DNA of 64,000 nucleotides from NCBI GenBank assembly GCA_029233925.1, contig JARGOX010000008.1:131156-195155 (forward strand). The letters are read 5' to 3'. The stretch's first letter is position 1. Every line of letters starts with the position of its first letter. The notes under the pieces are model-generated. The model ran no database searches. It was not told the origin of the DNA and saw nothing but the letters and a program-made list of their open reading frames with translations. Positions 25,196-34,417 of this stretch are shown here, in pieces. The translations under genes and the position numbers were made by a program. The DNA comes from Rhizobiaceae bacterium. Lineage in GTDB: Bacteria; Pseudomonadota; Alphaproteobacteria; Rhizobiales; Rhizobiaceae.

Positions 25196-26389
25196 ATGTT
25201 CAGCAAATTGCATTTACCAAACGAACTGGCACCAGACGAACTGGAATTCTTGACAAATCTGCGTCGGGATTTCCACGCTCACCCGGAATTGGGTTTTGAA
25301 GAACACAGAACCAGCGATATTGTCGCCGGTCTCTTGAGTGAAGCCGGTCTGTCTGTCCATCGGGGCCTGGGTAAAACCGGTGTGGTCGGTACGCTTTCCT
25401 GTGGCAACGGGGCGGCGGCAATCGGTCTTCGGGCGGATATGGATGCATTGGCCATGCCGGAAACCTCAAACCGGCCATATATGTCCCGGGTTGAGGGAAA
25501 AATGCATGCCTGCGGCCATGATGGGCACACCACCTTGCTGATCGGCGCGGCGCGACAACTGGCAAAAACACGCAATTTTTCCGGAACGGTGCATTTCATT
25601 TTCCAGCCGGCAGAAGAAGGGCGCGGCGGTGCAAAACGCATGATCGACGACGGACTATTCACAAAATTTCCCTGTGATGCCGTTTACGGTCTGCACAATA
25701 TGCCCGGTCTCCAGACCGATGAAATGGCTGTTGTGGCCGGCCCGCAATTGGCCTGTTCCGACTCCTGGAAAATCACCATGACCGGTGTTGGCACCCATGG
25801 CGCAAAACCGCATCTGGGCCGTGATGCAATCACCGCCTGCGGACATTTTCTGGCCGCGCTGCAAACGATTGTCGGCCGCATTGTCGATCCTCTGCAACCA
25901 GTTGTCGTGAGTGCCTGTTCGGTTCACGCAGGTGATCCCAATGCGCTCAATGTCATACCCGATTTTGTCGAGATCGGTGGCACGGCCCGCGCCTATGCGC
26001 CGCATGTGCGCGATCAGCTGGAACTTGAAATCAACCGTTTGGCCAGCGGCATTGCATCGATGTTCGGCATCGAAGTCGCCTACGACTATATTCGCCGCAT
26101 TCCGCCGGTGGTCAACAATCCTGCAGCTGCCGCTCAGGCACTGGATGCCGCCCGAGACGTCTGTCAGGCAGGCGTGAGAACCGATTTTCCACCTTCCACC
26201 GCTGGCGATGATTTTGCCTTTTTCTCGCAGGATATTCCGGGCGCCTATGTCTGGCTTGGCAATGGCCCTGCCGTCAATGGTGCATTGCATCACAACACAG
26301 CCTATGATTTCAACGACGCGTCCATCCCGACGGGGGTCAATTTCTGGGTGCGGCTTGTTGAACGCCATCTGGAGCCCAAAGCGGCCTGA
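25196..26389 (+). CDS. M20 family metallo-amidohydrolase (hippurate hydrolase-like)
   Basis: This 397-residue enzyme hydrolyses N-acyl or N-carbamoyl amino acids or similar amides. Metal-site motifs are MHACGHDGHTTLLIG, FQPAEEGRGGAKRMI and the final HHNTAYDFND. GVGTHGAKPHLGRDAI marks the lid/dimerisation domain. The ATG at 25196 has only a distant AAAGG; the in-frame TTG at 25169 (MSRVKV) has a better-spaced AAGGATAGG and is a real alternative. It stands alone, divergent from the phosphoribosyltransferase gene. The intergenic 25018-25168 shows nothing I recognise. Confidence 0.9.
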   Translation: MFSKLHLPNELAPDELEFLTNLRRDFHAHPELGFEEHRTSDIVAGLLSEAGLSVHRGLGKTGVVGTLSCGNGAAAIGLRADMDALAMPETSNRPYMSRVEGKMHACGHDGHTTLLIGAARQLAKTRNFSGTVHFIFQPAEEGRGGAKRMIDDGLFTKFPCDAVYGLHNMPGLQTDEMAVVAGPQLACSDSWKITMTGVGTHGAKPHLGRDAITACGHFLAALQTIVGRIVDPLQPVVVSACSVHAGDPNALNVIPDFVEIGGTARAYAPHVRDQLELEINRLASGIASMFGIEVAYDYIRRIPPVVNNPAAAAQALDAARDVCQAGVRTDFPPSTAGDDFAFFSQDIPGAYVWLGNGPAVNGALHHNTAYDFNDASIPTGVNFWVRLVERHLEPKAA

Positions 26390-26587
26390 AAAATCACCGT
26401 CTTTGCGAATCAGATGTTAACGATCGATTAACAGATTTGTTGCAATATGAATTTATTGGCAAGCAAATCTGATCGAGAACAGAGAATAGTTCGGGTCATG
26501 CCCGTTTGGACACAATCCCCCCATATCGTTCTCCTATTGTGCCCCTATCGTGAAAGTCATCGAAGCAAAGTAACAGGTGTATTGAGT

Positions 26588-27202
26588 ATGAAAAAGCTTC
26601 TTAGTTGTTCCCTTATAGCACTGTCAGTGCTCGCGTCTGCAGGCGTCTCCCAGGCTGCAGACCTTATCTCACCCGATCCCTACATTCCCCTTCAGGCGCC
26701 CAATTTCAGCTGGACCGGTTTTTATGCTGGTGCGCAGGGTGGCTATTATCACGCCAATGTCGAAGGCATCGCGGGCAGTCAATCGAGTGGCAGTCTCGGC
26801 GGCTATGCCGGTTACAATTATCAGTTCGCCAACCAGTTCGTTCTCGGTGCCGAAGCCGATTACAACGCAGCATTTGGAACCTATGGTGGTTTTGGCTATG
26901 AGTTGAGCAGTTTCGGCAGCGTGCGCGCCCGCCTGGGTTATGCCATGGATCGCACCTTGATCTACGCGACCGGTGGTCTCGGCATCATGGATTTCAAGAA
27001 CAATGGCGGTGGCGGCAACCCGGGTGTTGAATATGGATACGCCATTGGCGCTGGAGCGGAATATATGTTCACTGACAATATCAGTGCCAAAGCCGAATAT
27101 CTCTATATGAATTTCCAGGATACATTCCAGGATGTTGGTGCCCCGGCTGGAGTTTCAACCGATATCCACAGCCTGCGTGTAGGTGCTGCCTACCACTTCT
27201 AA
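26588..27202 (+). CDS. Outer-membrane beta-barrel protein (Omp25/Omp31-like porin family)
   Basis: This 204-residue protein begins with a Sec signal (MKKLLSCSLIALSVLASAGVSQAADLI) followed by the family's SWTGFYAGAQGGY. Alternating aromatic strands continue to the last residues, RVGAAYHF, which end in Phe as required for barrel insertion. VRARLGYAMDRTLIYATGGLG is typical of the small eight-stranded barrel in Rhizobiales (Omp25, Omp31, RopB). I chose the ATG at 26588 because the signal peptide begins there. It is monocistronic with a strong terminator. A structural envelope role is likely. Confidence 0.92.
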   Translation: MKKLLSCSLIALSVLASAGVSQAADLISPDPYIPLQAPNFSWTGFYAGAQGGYYHANVEGIAGSQSSGSLGGYAGYNYQFANQFVLGAEADYNAAFGTYGGFGYELSSFGSVRARLGYAMDRTLIYATGGLGIMDFKNNGGGGNPGVEYGYAIGAGAEYMFTDNISAKAEYLYMNFQDTFQDVGAPAGVSTDIHSLRVGAAYHF

Positions 27203-27221
27203 GAGCTGAAAAATCTCTGAC

Positions 27222-27255
27222 AAAGGGCGTCATTCTGCCGGATGGCGCCCTTTTT
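27222..27255 (+). terminator. Intrinsic terminator after the porin gene
   Basis: AAAGGGCGTCAT (27222 onward) pairs with ATGGCGCCCTTT with one G-T pair around a short loop, and a run of T follows. It ends the porin transcript and has A residues on the other side, so it may also serve the convergent nucleoside hydrolase gene. Confidence 0.85.
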
Positions 27256-27328
27256 CATTTTGCGGGATAGCGAGCTCCTGTACCTGAAAACGGGCACAGT
27301 TCCAAAACTCCTCCGCCCCGCAGATGGA

Positions 27329-28255
27329 CTATCCTGCGGCAGCTTCCAGGAGGGTGGAAAGCGCCATTTCACGGATGCGCGTGGCGTTGGCCCTGGTGCC
27401 CAATTGTGTGGCTCCGGTACCTTTTGCCGAAGCGTCAATGACCGTGCGGCCACGGGTGAGATTGCCCGCGCATTCGACTGCGATGGACATGGTCTGAAAA
27501 GCCAGGGTGGTTTTATCAATCAGCGGTGCTGCTGCGACGGGATCATAGAGCGCCATTGATTCCCGGCCCTTTGAAATGCCGATATTGATATAACCACCAA
27601 ACAGATCGTGCAGCAGCGCCGCTTTCGGGGTATCGATTTTCTGCAGGCCGATCAGATCAGCTGGCGAGACCGTGACCTGACGGCAGGCATCCAGATCAAC
27701 CATTTTGAACGGCACGCCACTTGCACAGACAATGGCTGCGGCTTCCGGATCGGCAAAGGCATTGAACTCGGCAGACGCCGTGTGGTTGCCGGAGGTCGCG
27801 CCGCCACCCATCCAGGTAATGCACTGCAGTTGTGGCAAGAGGTCGGGGCGCGCCAGACACAGGATGGCAATATTGGTCAGCGGCCCAAGTGCCAGCAATT
27901 CGGCCTTACCATCGGCATTTTCCAGCCATTGGACAAGCGCTGCAAGAGCCGCTGCCCGCTGCGGCAACGGGTCTGCATCAGGCAAGGCCCGGCCCAGCGT
28001 GGGCAAACCGGTGGGACCCAGCACATGTCCCGCCGTCACCAGATCTCCAACCAGCGGTTTTGCAGCGCCGATATGGATTGGGAAGGTCCAATTGAATGTT
28101 GCCGCCATACTGGCTGCATTTTTGCAAACCTGTGGAAGCGGTGCGTTGCCAAATACCAGCGAGCAACCGGCGATCATCCGTTTTGAGTGGTTCACCATCA
28201 TGATGGCGAGCATGTCGTCAAAGCCCATATCGGCATCGATCCACAATGAATTCAT
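27329..28255 (-). CDS. Inosine-uridine-preferring nucleoside hydrolase family protein
   Basis: This 308-residue enzyme splits the N-glycosidic bond of nucleosides. The calcium-binding DADMGFDDMLAI motif is at residues 6-17 (family DxDxGxDD). EFNAFADPEAAAIV and LLALGPLTNIAI are the other conserved blocks, with the final calcium Asp within LYDPVAAAPLID. The start at 28255 (MNSLWIDADMG) puts the motif at the usual place. It is convergent with the porin. Together with the phosphoribosyltransferase at 24283 and the BMP-type importer it adds to a purine-related theme, though the genes are not in one operon. Confidence 0.92.
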   Translation of the reverse strand: MNSLWIDADMGFDDMLAIMMVNHSKRMIAGCSLVFGNAPLPQVCKNAASMAATFNWTFPIHIGAAKPLVGDLVTAGHVLGPTGLPTLGRALPDADPLPQRAAALAALVQWLENADGKAELLALGPLTNIAILCLARPDLLPQLQCITWMGGGATSGNHTASAEFNAFADPEAAAIVCASGVPFKMVDLDACRQVTVSPADLIGLQKIDTPKAALLHDLFGGYINIGISKGRESMALYDPVAAAPLIDKTTLAFQTMSIAVECAGNLTRGRTVIDASAKGTGATQLGTRANATRIREMALSTLLEAAAG

Positions 28256-28601
28256 GACAGGGCATATCCGTTGAAACAAGGCAGGGCTGACGCGCAACTA
28301 TTCTGCACATCGCATTTTCCCGCAGCGGTTAGGAGACCAATAAAGGATGGCATGTATTGACCTGCCCTAATGGGGAAAAATGCAGCTCCGGCCGCGTCCT
28401 TTTGATCTGTCATGAATCAGCGTCTTTGTCGAAAATTGACTGTTGCTCTATCGTTATGTGTTGTTCAGCCATTGTGTAAACAGCAAAAGGCGAAATTGCC
28501 TGTGGCGGCCATTGTTTTGATCCGTCACAGGCACGTCTTTACCGACGGACCCTTTCCGCCTGCAGGATCGGATGCCTGGGCACACGATCACAGGCTCAGG
28601 T
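28256..28601. other. 346-base intergenic stretch without a convincing gene
   Basis: This stretch lies between the nucleoside hydrolase start and the end of the small secreted protein gene, both on the minus strand. The open frames on the plus strand have no ribosome-binding site or recognisable sequence. It should hold the nucleoside hydrolase promoter near 28260-28380, but I could not assign boxes with confidence. Confidence 0.5.
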
Positions 28602-29039
28602 TCATTTTTTTAAACCGCCATTGCCACCCAGACCGATTTTGCAACTTGCCTTGAGCGCAACCCAATTGCTCAGCTGCTTGTGCTTGGGTGCCGATGCGCG
28701 GTAGCGAGCATCGATAGGCTGGTATATTTTCAGGGTCTTTGAGTAGACCCCGATGAAGTCACCATTGCCGGTTGGCTTGGTGTTCACCATGAAGGGGCCG
28801 GCCACGCCGCCGCCATCGCGGGCAATGAAGATGGGCACGGCACCGGCCTTGTTGGTGAAAACCCAGATCTTCTGTTTCGCTTGCGCTGGACATGCATTGG
28901 TGGCTGGAGACTGGATACCCATCTGCATTTTGGTGACCTTCAGCGCTGGCTGACCATCGACCTTGAGATCCAGAGCCTGCGATGCGGTGGTCATGCAAAC
29001 CAGTGCGGCGATTGCGGTTGCTGTAAATTTCCTGTTCAT
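28602..29039 (-). CDS. Small secreted protein of unknown function
   Basis: This 145-residue product is preceded by GGAGGA and starts with a Sec signal (MNRKFTATAIAALVCMTTASQAL). The mature part has two Cys (NACPAQ and ASCKIG), probably one disulfide, and ends in a Gly/Lys tail (GLGGNGGLKK). The block QKIWVFTNKAGAVPIFIA suggests a small beta protein in the periplasm. I do not recognise the family. Neighbours give no functional clue. Confidence 0.75.
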   Translation of the reverse strand: MNRKFTATAIAALVCMTTASQALDLKVDGQPALKVTKMQMGIQSPATNACPAQAKQKIWVFTNKAGAVPIFIARDGGGVAGPFMVNTKPTGNGDFIGVYSKTLKIYQPIDARYRASAPKHKQLSNWVALKASCKIGLGGNGGLKK

Positions 29040-29185
29040 GATCGTCCTCCATGTTCAACTGAAATGTTCAAGAGTGCTTCAACTGTGATTGGACTATGGC
29101 CTTGCCGCACTGAATGCTTTGTGAACCTGCCATTTAGCTGCTGTTCATATTGACGTTGGCTATTCATGGCTATTTCAGGGCCATT

Positions 29186-29225
29186 GCAAGGGGCAAGGGG
29201 CAAGGGCCAAAAGCCAAGGGCAGGG
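29186..29225. repeat. Low-complexity GCAAGGG repeat
   Basis: The intergenic stretch repeats GCAAGGG/GCAAGGGG three to four times with degenerate copies (CCAAAAG, CCAAGGG). It lies between two minus-strand genes and has no coding potential that I can support. It is likely slippage-prone. Confidence 0.6.
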
Positions 29226-29264
29226 ATGCATTCAGGTGCGCCACTGGCAAACGGGAACAGTTCA

Positions 29265-29906
29265 TCAATTCAGGAAAAAGACAAGGAGTGGAATCGGGGC
29301 GATCGCCATGGCAACGGTCGCAAGGAAAGCCGGAAAGGAAAATAATCCACTGACCCCGGCTGTAAAGGCTATGCCGCCACCGCCTCCAATAATCGAATTC
29401 CCAGGCAGATTGAGCAGCACCATGATGGCCAGATAGCGAAACCGCAGCAACGCTGGTACAAATTTTTGCGGCGCGTTTGTGGTCAGCAATGCAAGCCGCT
29501 CTTTGTCGCTCAGAGGGATCAACTGCGCAACAAGACGATGGGTTCGTATAAGTCCCAGATGACGTGCACCGGCCGAGATGATGGCCAGCGGCACATAGCG
29601 GCCGATCAGAAAAGCAATGAGCAATGCGGCAAGCATGCAGAAATAGACCAGCAGCGCGATCCGACCACCAAACATCATCATCAGGCCGAGCCCGATCTCG
29701 GCTCCGGGGACAAATGGCAGGGCCGAGGCCAGAATGAAAATCATTGCCGTGACCATGATCATGACATTGAGCATGGGTTCATCAGCGGAACCGGCCTCAA
29801 AATTGATGAAATCCAGAACCCAGTGCCCGGCAAACCAGCCACCCGATAGCAGCAATATATAGATCGCTACAACAAGCAGCATCGGGCGTTTGCCGGTTGC
29901 TTTCAT
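29265..29906 (-). CDS. VTT/DedA-like integral membrane protein
   Basis: This 213-residue inner-membrane protein has five or six hydrophobic segments. The Gly-rich block LPGNSIIGGGGGIAFTAG after the ARHLGLIRTHRLVAQLIPL loop resembles the conserved second half of TVP38/DedA-type proteins, which move lipids or small ions. I start at the ATG at 29906 (MKATGKRP), since the longer reading runs into an intergenic repeat. The 29907-30111 region upstream contains that repeat (29949-29979). The family call is moderate. Confidence 0.7.
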   Translation of the reverse strand: MKATGKRPMLLVVAIYILLLSGGWFAGHWVLDFINFEAGSADEPMLNVMIMVTAMIFILASALPFVPGAEIGLGLMMMFGGRIALLVYFCMLAALLIAFLIGRYVPLAIISAGARHLGLIRTHRLVAQLIPLSDKERLALLTTNAPQKFVPALLRFRYLAIMVLLNLPGNSIIGGGGGIAFTAGVSGLFSFPAFLATVAMAIAPIPLLVFFLN

Positions 29907-29948
29907 CTGGTGGGCCGTTCTGTCGTAAATTGAGGGGCTGCAAAGTGC

Positions 29949-29979
29949 TTCCGAACAGGTGTGAAACACTTATCCGAAC
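29949..29979. repeat. Diverged copy of the Rhizobiales-type intergenic repeat
   Basis: This stretch shares TTCCG, GTGTGAAAC and CCGA at the same spacing as the two perfect copies at 17193-17279, with several substitutions. It lies in the intergenic region before the VTT-like gene. Confidence 0.5.
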
Positions 29980-30111
29980 GAACGTCAGCGTCAGATGCGA
30001 TGATACCCGCAGAAGAAAGGCCGTGCAAACCCAATCCACTGCAAGCCTTATTCAAGAGGGCGCCTTGCGCAAAATGTACTGATGGCAAAAAGCAGAATGC
30101 TTTGCTGCGGT

Positions 30112-33100
30112 TTATTGCGACCCCATGCGGGATGACAGATATTCTGATTTCTTGGTACCAAAGGATTTTGCAGGGCGACGATTTTCGGTGCTGAGTGTTC
30201 CCTCGTGCCGGTGTGTAAATGCAATGGCCTCATCAGCGCAAACCGCTTGCGAATGGACGAAACCCTGCACGATATTACAGCCGATTTCCTTGAGCAGGCT
30301 CAGTTCCGCCTGGTTTTCAGCGCCTTCTCCCACGACTTCCATGTTCAAGCCACGCCCCAGCGCAACCATACCTTTGAGCAATTCCTTCGAGCGAACCGAG
30401 GTTGCCGCACCACTGACGAAAATACGATCGATCTTGAGCCTGTGAAATGGCAATTGCGCAAGATATCCAAGTGAAGAATAGTCGGTTCCGAAATCATCCA
30501 AAGCCAGGCTAACGCCCAGGCTGCAGAGATCCTTGAGAACATTGCGCACGCGCCCTTCACCATTATCTGCAAGCAGGCTCTCGGTGAGTTCAAGACACAA
30601 CAGGGCTGGTGGAAGACCTGTTTCATCCAGAATTGCGGTCACGTCGAAGACAAGATCGGAATGCCATATCTGAGCGGCGGAAACATTGACGGAGATTTTC
30701 CTGCGGGGTTCTCCGGCATCAAGCCAGGCTTTCGCCTGCTGGGCAGCCTCCCGCAGGATCCACACACCGAGGTCACAGATCAGATGCGATGTTTCTGCAA
30801 TCGGTATGAATTCCGATGGCGAAACCATGCCCAGTTCAGGATGGTTCCAGCGCATCAGGGCTTCAAAACCACATACCCGTCCTGTCGCCAGATCGATTTG
30901 CGGCTGATAGTGAACTGACAGCCCTTTGTTCTTGGTGATTGCAATTCGCAGGTCGTGGGCAAGTGCTATCTTGTGCTGCGCCGAGGCCTTCAATCCCTGA
31001 TGAAAGAATTCGAAGCAACCACGACCATTTTCTTTGGCTTCATAAAGCGCCAGATCGGCATTGCGCAAAAGATCGGTATAGTTGAACCCGTCACCCGGTA
31101 TCATCGCGATACCGATGCTGGTACCAACAATGACATCGCCTCTTTCCAGTTTGAAAGAACCCGACAGGGCCGAATTGACACGATGCGCCAGTTCCACAAT
31201 AGCCTTCCGGCCGTCGGATTGCGGAACCACAATGGCGAACTCGTCGCCGCCTAGTCGGGCAAGGAAATGGTTGTCTTCAACGATACGCGCAAGCAGGCGG
31301 CTGACTTTACCCAGCAATTCGTCGCCCGTTGCATGGCCAAGTGAATCGTTGACCTCCTTGAAACGATCAAGATCCAGCAGCAGGAGGGCGCCATTTGACG
31401 GTGTCGCTTTATTGGCGGCGAGAACCTTGTCCAGTTCCCGGTGAAACAGGACCCTGTTCGCCAGACCTGTAAGCGGATCATAATAGGCGAGCTTTTTCAG
31501 TTGTTGCTCTGCCTGTTTTCTCTCGCTGATGTCCTGAATGGTGCCGAAAAAGCCGATTGTATCACCGTTTTCATCCGTCAGTGTTTTGCTGGTTACTACG
31601 AAATCACCCAACGAACCGTCGGCGCGTTGAGCGCTGACATCAACACTGCGGATACCCCCGGTTCGCAATATTTCTGCCTGCGATTCGAGCACGAGCGCTG
31701 CGTCGTCATTGCAGTACAAAGCCATGACTGCCGCGTAATGCGGTTGAAAGGTTTCCGGGTCGTGACCCAACAGAGTGTAGATTTCAGGCGCCCACCAGAC
31801 CATATCATCGCCCAGCTTGTAACTCCAGTCGCCCACTTTACCAATTTTCTGCGCTTCAACCAGTTGTTCAGAACGAATCTTGAGTAACTTCTCAGCTTGG
31901 GCGAGTTGTTTCTTACGCGTTTCTTCCTCAGTCACATTGGACCCGGTGCCTCGAAAGCCGATGAACTTTTCGTTTCTGTCATACCTTGGTGTCCCGCTGG
32001 TGGTGAAGTAGAAAACTTCGCCATCGGGTTGGGGCATGCGTATCAGAAAATCCTTGAACGGCTTACGCTTCTCTCCATGAGGCGGCTCGAAAAAACCTTT
32101 CCATGCGGGCATGTCGTCTTCATGGGTGGGAATGTCGAACATGACCTGCCCCATAAAGCCATTTGTACTGATCCCGGTACTGACTTCGAAGCTGTCAGTC
32201 ACATAGGTGAGACGGTGATCCTTGTCTGATTCCCAGCACCAATCGGATGCGCTGTTGGTAAAATCACGAAAGCGTTGTTCGCTTTCTGCAAGCCTTTTTT
32301 TGGCCCTGTGCTGCTCCGTGATGTCTTTGTGAACCGAGACCCAGCCGCCATTTTCAAGCAGAGATATCGTGAAATTGATAATCCGGCCGTCCGCCAGGCG
32401 CCATATCAGGTCCTGGTTTTTGCTGATGGGTATCGACTCGAGGATCTTGTGGGCCGTGGGCAGGATTTCCGGGTTTTTGAAAATACCCTTTTCAATTGCA
32501 AAATTGACAATCTCGAGAAGGTGAACGCCCTGCTTCACACTGTCTGGAGGCAGGCCATACATGTCGGCGTAAAGCTGGTTTACGACAACCAGCCGATTGT
32601 CACTGTCGAACATGGCGAGGCCATGCGGCATGTTTTCAATGGCACCTTCAAATCGTGCGCTTTGTTCCCTGACTTCCTGTTCGCGTTCCCAGTCCTCGGT
32701 GATATCACGGTCAGCCCCAAGGAATTTTGGATCGCCGTTGCTATCGACGTGATAATTGCATGTTGTCTTGATGCGTCGCACAGTGCCGTCCGGCTTTACA
32801 ATCCGGAACGTATTTTCAAGCCGTGTCCTGGACTCCATGGCCATGAAGGCCTTCAATTGAACATCCTCCGCATCGTCGGGATGCAGTGCTTTTTTCCACA
32901 TATCCAGCGGCACTTCCTTGTCCCCGTGGATCGGAAAACCATACATTTCAGCCAGCGCCTGGTCGCACTTGAAGCCGCCGGTTGTCAGGTTTATTTCCCA
33001 AACCCCGACGCCACTGGTCTGAAGCGCTAGTTCATGGCGGCGCGTCAGAACCTCAACGGTCTTTTCTACCTCCTTGAATTTGGTAATATCGGTATCCGTA

Positions 33101-33816
33101 CCGCTGTATTGAACGGCCTCGTTATTCTTTCCCTTGAACACAGCTCTGCCGCGGCTGGAGATCCAGATCCAGCGCCCGTCCAGACGCTGCTCACGATATT
33201 CGAATGCGAGCAGATCCGGGTTGCCCGATGCGTGTTCTTTGATGTAGCTGCGAACCTTTGCGCGGTCGTCGGGATGCACACGGGCCAGCCAATCTTCGTC
33301 CGTCTCGTTGACGGCTTCATTCGCAGGGAAACCGCGCATGCGCTTCCAGCCCTCCGAGTAGAAATGCTTTTCCTCGGCGGTGTCAAAAATCCAGATGCCA
33401 TGCTCTGCGGCTTCAACCGCCTTGCTCCAGATGTCATTGGAGTGTGCAAAGGCGTCGCGCTCCTTGACGAGTGCGTCGACTTCAAATATCTGAACTACCC
33501 AATTTGTATCGATCTGGGTTGTCGATTTCATGCCCCAGAATATTGATCCATCGGATCGCTCAAATTGCTGTGGTGATTTCAGCTGCGGCCATGTCGTTGC
33601 ATCAAAACCCGTATGGTCCTTGGTTTTCGCCAGTATGTTTTCAATGGACCTGCCAAGCATGTTCTGCGGGTCAAAGCCCCATGCTTCAACCGCAGCGGCA
33701 TTGATGGAAAGGATGTTGAAATCATTGTCACAAACGATCGTCGGGGTAGCAAGTGCATTGAGGCTGACACCAGTGCTGCAATCGTCATCAATCCCTTTGT
33801 CTCCGGCATTATTCAT
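30112..33816 (-). CDS. Multi-PAS GGDEF-EAL cyclic-di-GMP signalling protein
   Basis: This cytoplasmic protein of 1234 residues has no membrane segment. It holds about six PAS domains (roughly 20-120, 135-255, 270-385, 395-510, 530-645, 675-785), several with PAC ends such as FVTSKTLTDENGDTIGFFGT, followed by GGDEF and EAL. GGDEF is intact at 856-860 (ARLGGDEFAIVV) but has no RxxD inhibitory site five residues before it. EAL is intact at 985-987 (FEALMRW), with ELTES and KIDR; loop 6 reads DDFGTDYSSL where Gly is usual before YSS. Both cyclase and phosphodiesterase activity are possible. It follows a GAF-containing operon on the same strand after 129 bases. Confidence 0.95.
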   Translation of the reverse strand: MNNAGDKGIDDDCSTGVSLNALATPTIVCDNDFNILSINAAAVEAWGFDPQNMLGRSIENILAKTKDHTGFDATTWPQLKSPQQFERSDGSIFWGMKSTTQIDTNWVVQIFEVDALVKERDAFAHSNDIWSKAVEAAEHGIWIFDTAEEKHFYSEGWKRMRGFPANEAVNETDEDWLARVHPDDRAKVRSYIKEHASGNPDLLAFEYREQRLDGRWIWISSRGRAVFKGKNNEAVQYSGTDTDITKFKEVEKTVEVLTRRHELALQTSGVGVWEINLTTGGFKCDQALAEMYGFPIHGDKEVPLDMWKKALHPDDAEDVQLKAFMAMESRTRLENTFRIVKPDGTVRRIKTTCNYHVDSNGDPKFLGADRDITEDWEREQEVREQSARFEGAIENMPHGLAMFDSDNRLVVVNQLYADMYGLPPDSVKQGVHLLEIVNFAIEKGIFKNPEILPTAHKILESIPISKNQDLIWRLADGRIINFTISLLENGGWVSVHKDITEQHRAKKRLAESEQRFRDFTNSASDWCWESDKDHRLTYVTDSFEVSTGISTNGFMGQVMFDIPTHEDDMPAWKGFFEPPHGEKRKPFKDFLIRMPQPDGEVFYFTTSGTPRYDRNEKFIGFRGTGSNVTEEETRKKQLAQAEKLLKIRSEQLVEAQKIGKVGDWSYKLGDDMVWWAPEIYTLLGHDPETFQPHYAAVMALYCNDDAALVLESQAEILRTGGIRSVDVSAQRADGSLGDFVVTSKTLTDENGDTIGFFGTIQDISERKQAEQQLKKLAYYDPLTGLANRVLFHRELDKVLAANKATPSNGALLLLDLDRFKEVNDSLGHATGDELLGKVSRLLARIVEDNHFLARLGGDEFAIVVPQSDGRKAIVELAHRVNSALSGSFKLERGDVIVGTSIGIAMIPGDGFNYTDLLRNADLALYEAKENGRGCFEFFHQGLKASAQHKIALAHDLRIAITKNKGLSVHYQPQIDLATGRVCGFEALMRWNHPELGMVSPSEFIPIAETSHLICDLGVWILREAAQQAKAWLDAGEPRRKISVNVSAAQIWHSDLVFDVTAILDETGLPPALLCLELTESLLADNGEGRVRNVLKDLCSLGVSLALDDFGTDYSSLGYLAQLPFHRLKIDRIFVSGAATSVRSKELLKGMVALGRGLNMEVVGEGAENQAELSLLKEIGCNIVQGFVHSQAVCADEAIAFTHRHEGTLSTENRRPAKSFGTKKSEYLSSRMGSQ

Positions 33817-33945
33817 AGCAGATATTCACTAACTCGCCTCATGAAAATACTTTTGGACACGTGTCCCGCGAGTAGAATATTAGCCATTCAATCGTTAATA
33901 CTTATACAATAGGTAAACTTGCAGTCGATCCATTGTCGCTTCTGC

Positions 33946-34413
33946 TTAACGCAGGCTGCAAAAAGCAACGATGGCTGCAATCTCGAGCTGCTGAAAACGT
34001 TCAACACGTTCTGGCGCGTAATAATTCGCCCTGTTGAGGATGTTGACCGTACCCAAAAATGAACCAGAGAGTTTGATCGGCATATTGACGGCTGAGCCGC
34101 ATCCCAATGATCTGATCAATTGGTGGTCGGGGAATACTTTGGCAATTTCGTCCGGTGAGTTGGCTATGAATATCTTGCCCTCACCAAGGACAAGACGGGT
34201 CCAGTCGTTTGCCGTCACATCCTTCAATCCGGAAACAGGATAGGCATCGGGTTGATTGGAATAGATGCGTTTTGCTTTCCCGGTGGCCGCATCAAAAGTC
34301 GAGCAGGAGCAGATGATAGCCCCGACCTCCTGCTGAACAAGCGTGTTCAATGCTGCAAATATCTGCTGTGAATTGCCATTTGCGGCAACGGATGCAAACG
34401 CCCTGAGATCCAT
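33946..34413 (-). CDS. Stand-alone GAF domain protein
   Basis: The 155-residue product is a single GAF sensory domain: QIFAALNTLVQQEVGAIICSC at the start, then SLGCGSAVNMPIKLSGSFLGTVNILN in the middle and a final helix ending in AAIVAFC. It has several Cys (ICSCS, GCG), so a redox or cofactor role is conceivable. The ATG at 34413 follows GGAGGA and lies only four bases after the M24 peptidase stop, giving an operon GntR-M24-GAF. It may sense the substrate of the divergent HyuAB-importer operon, which is inference. Confidence 0.82.
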   Translation of the reverse strand: MDLRAFASVAANGNSQQIFAALNTLVQQEVGAIICSCSTFDAATGKAKRIYSNQPDAYPVSGLKDVTANDWTRLVLGEGKIFIANSPDEIAKVFPDHQLIRSLGCGSAVNMPIKLSGSFLGTVNILNRANYYAPERVERFQQLEIAAIVAFCSLR

Positions 34414-34417
34414 CAGC

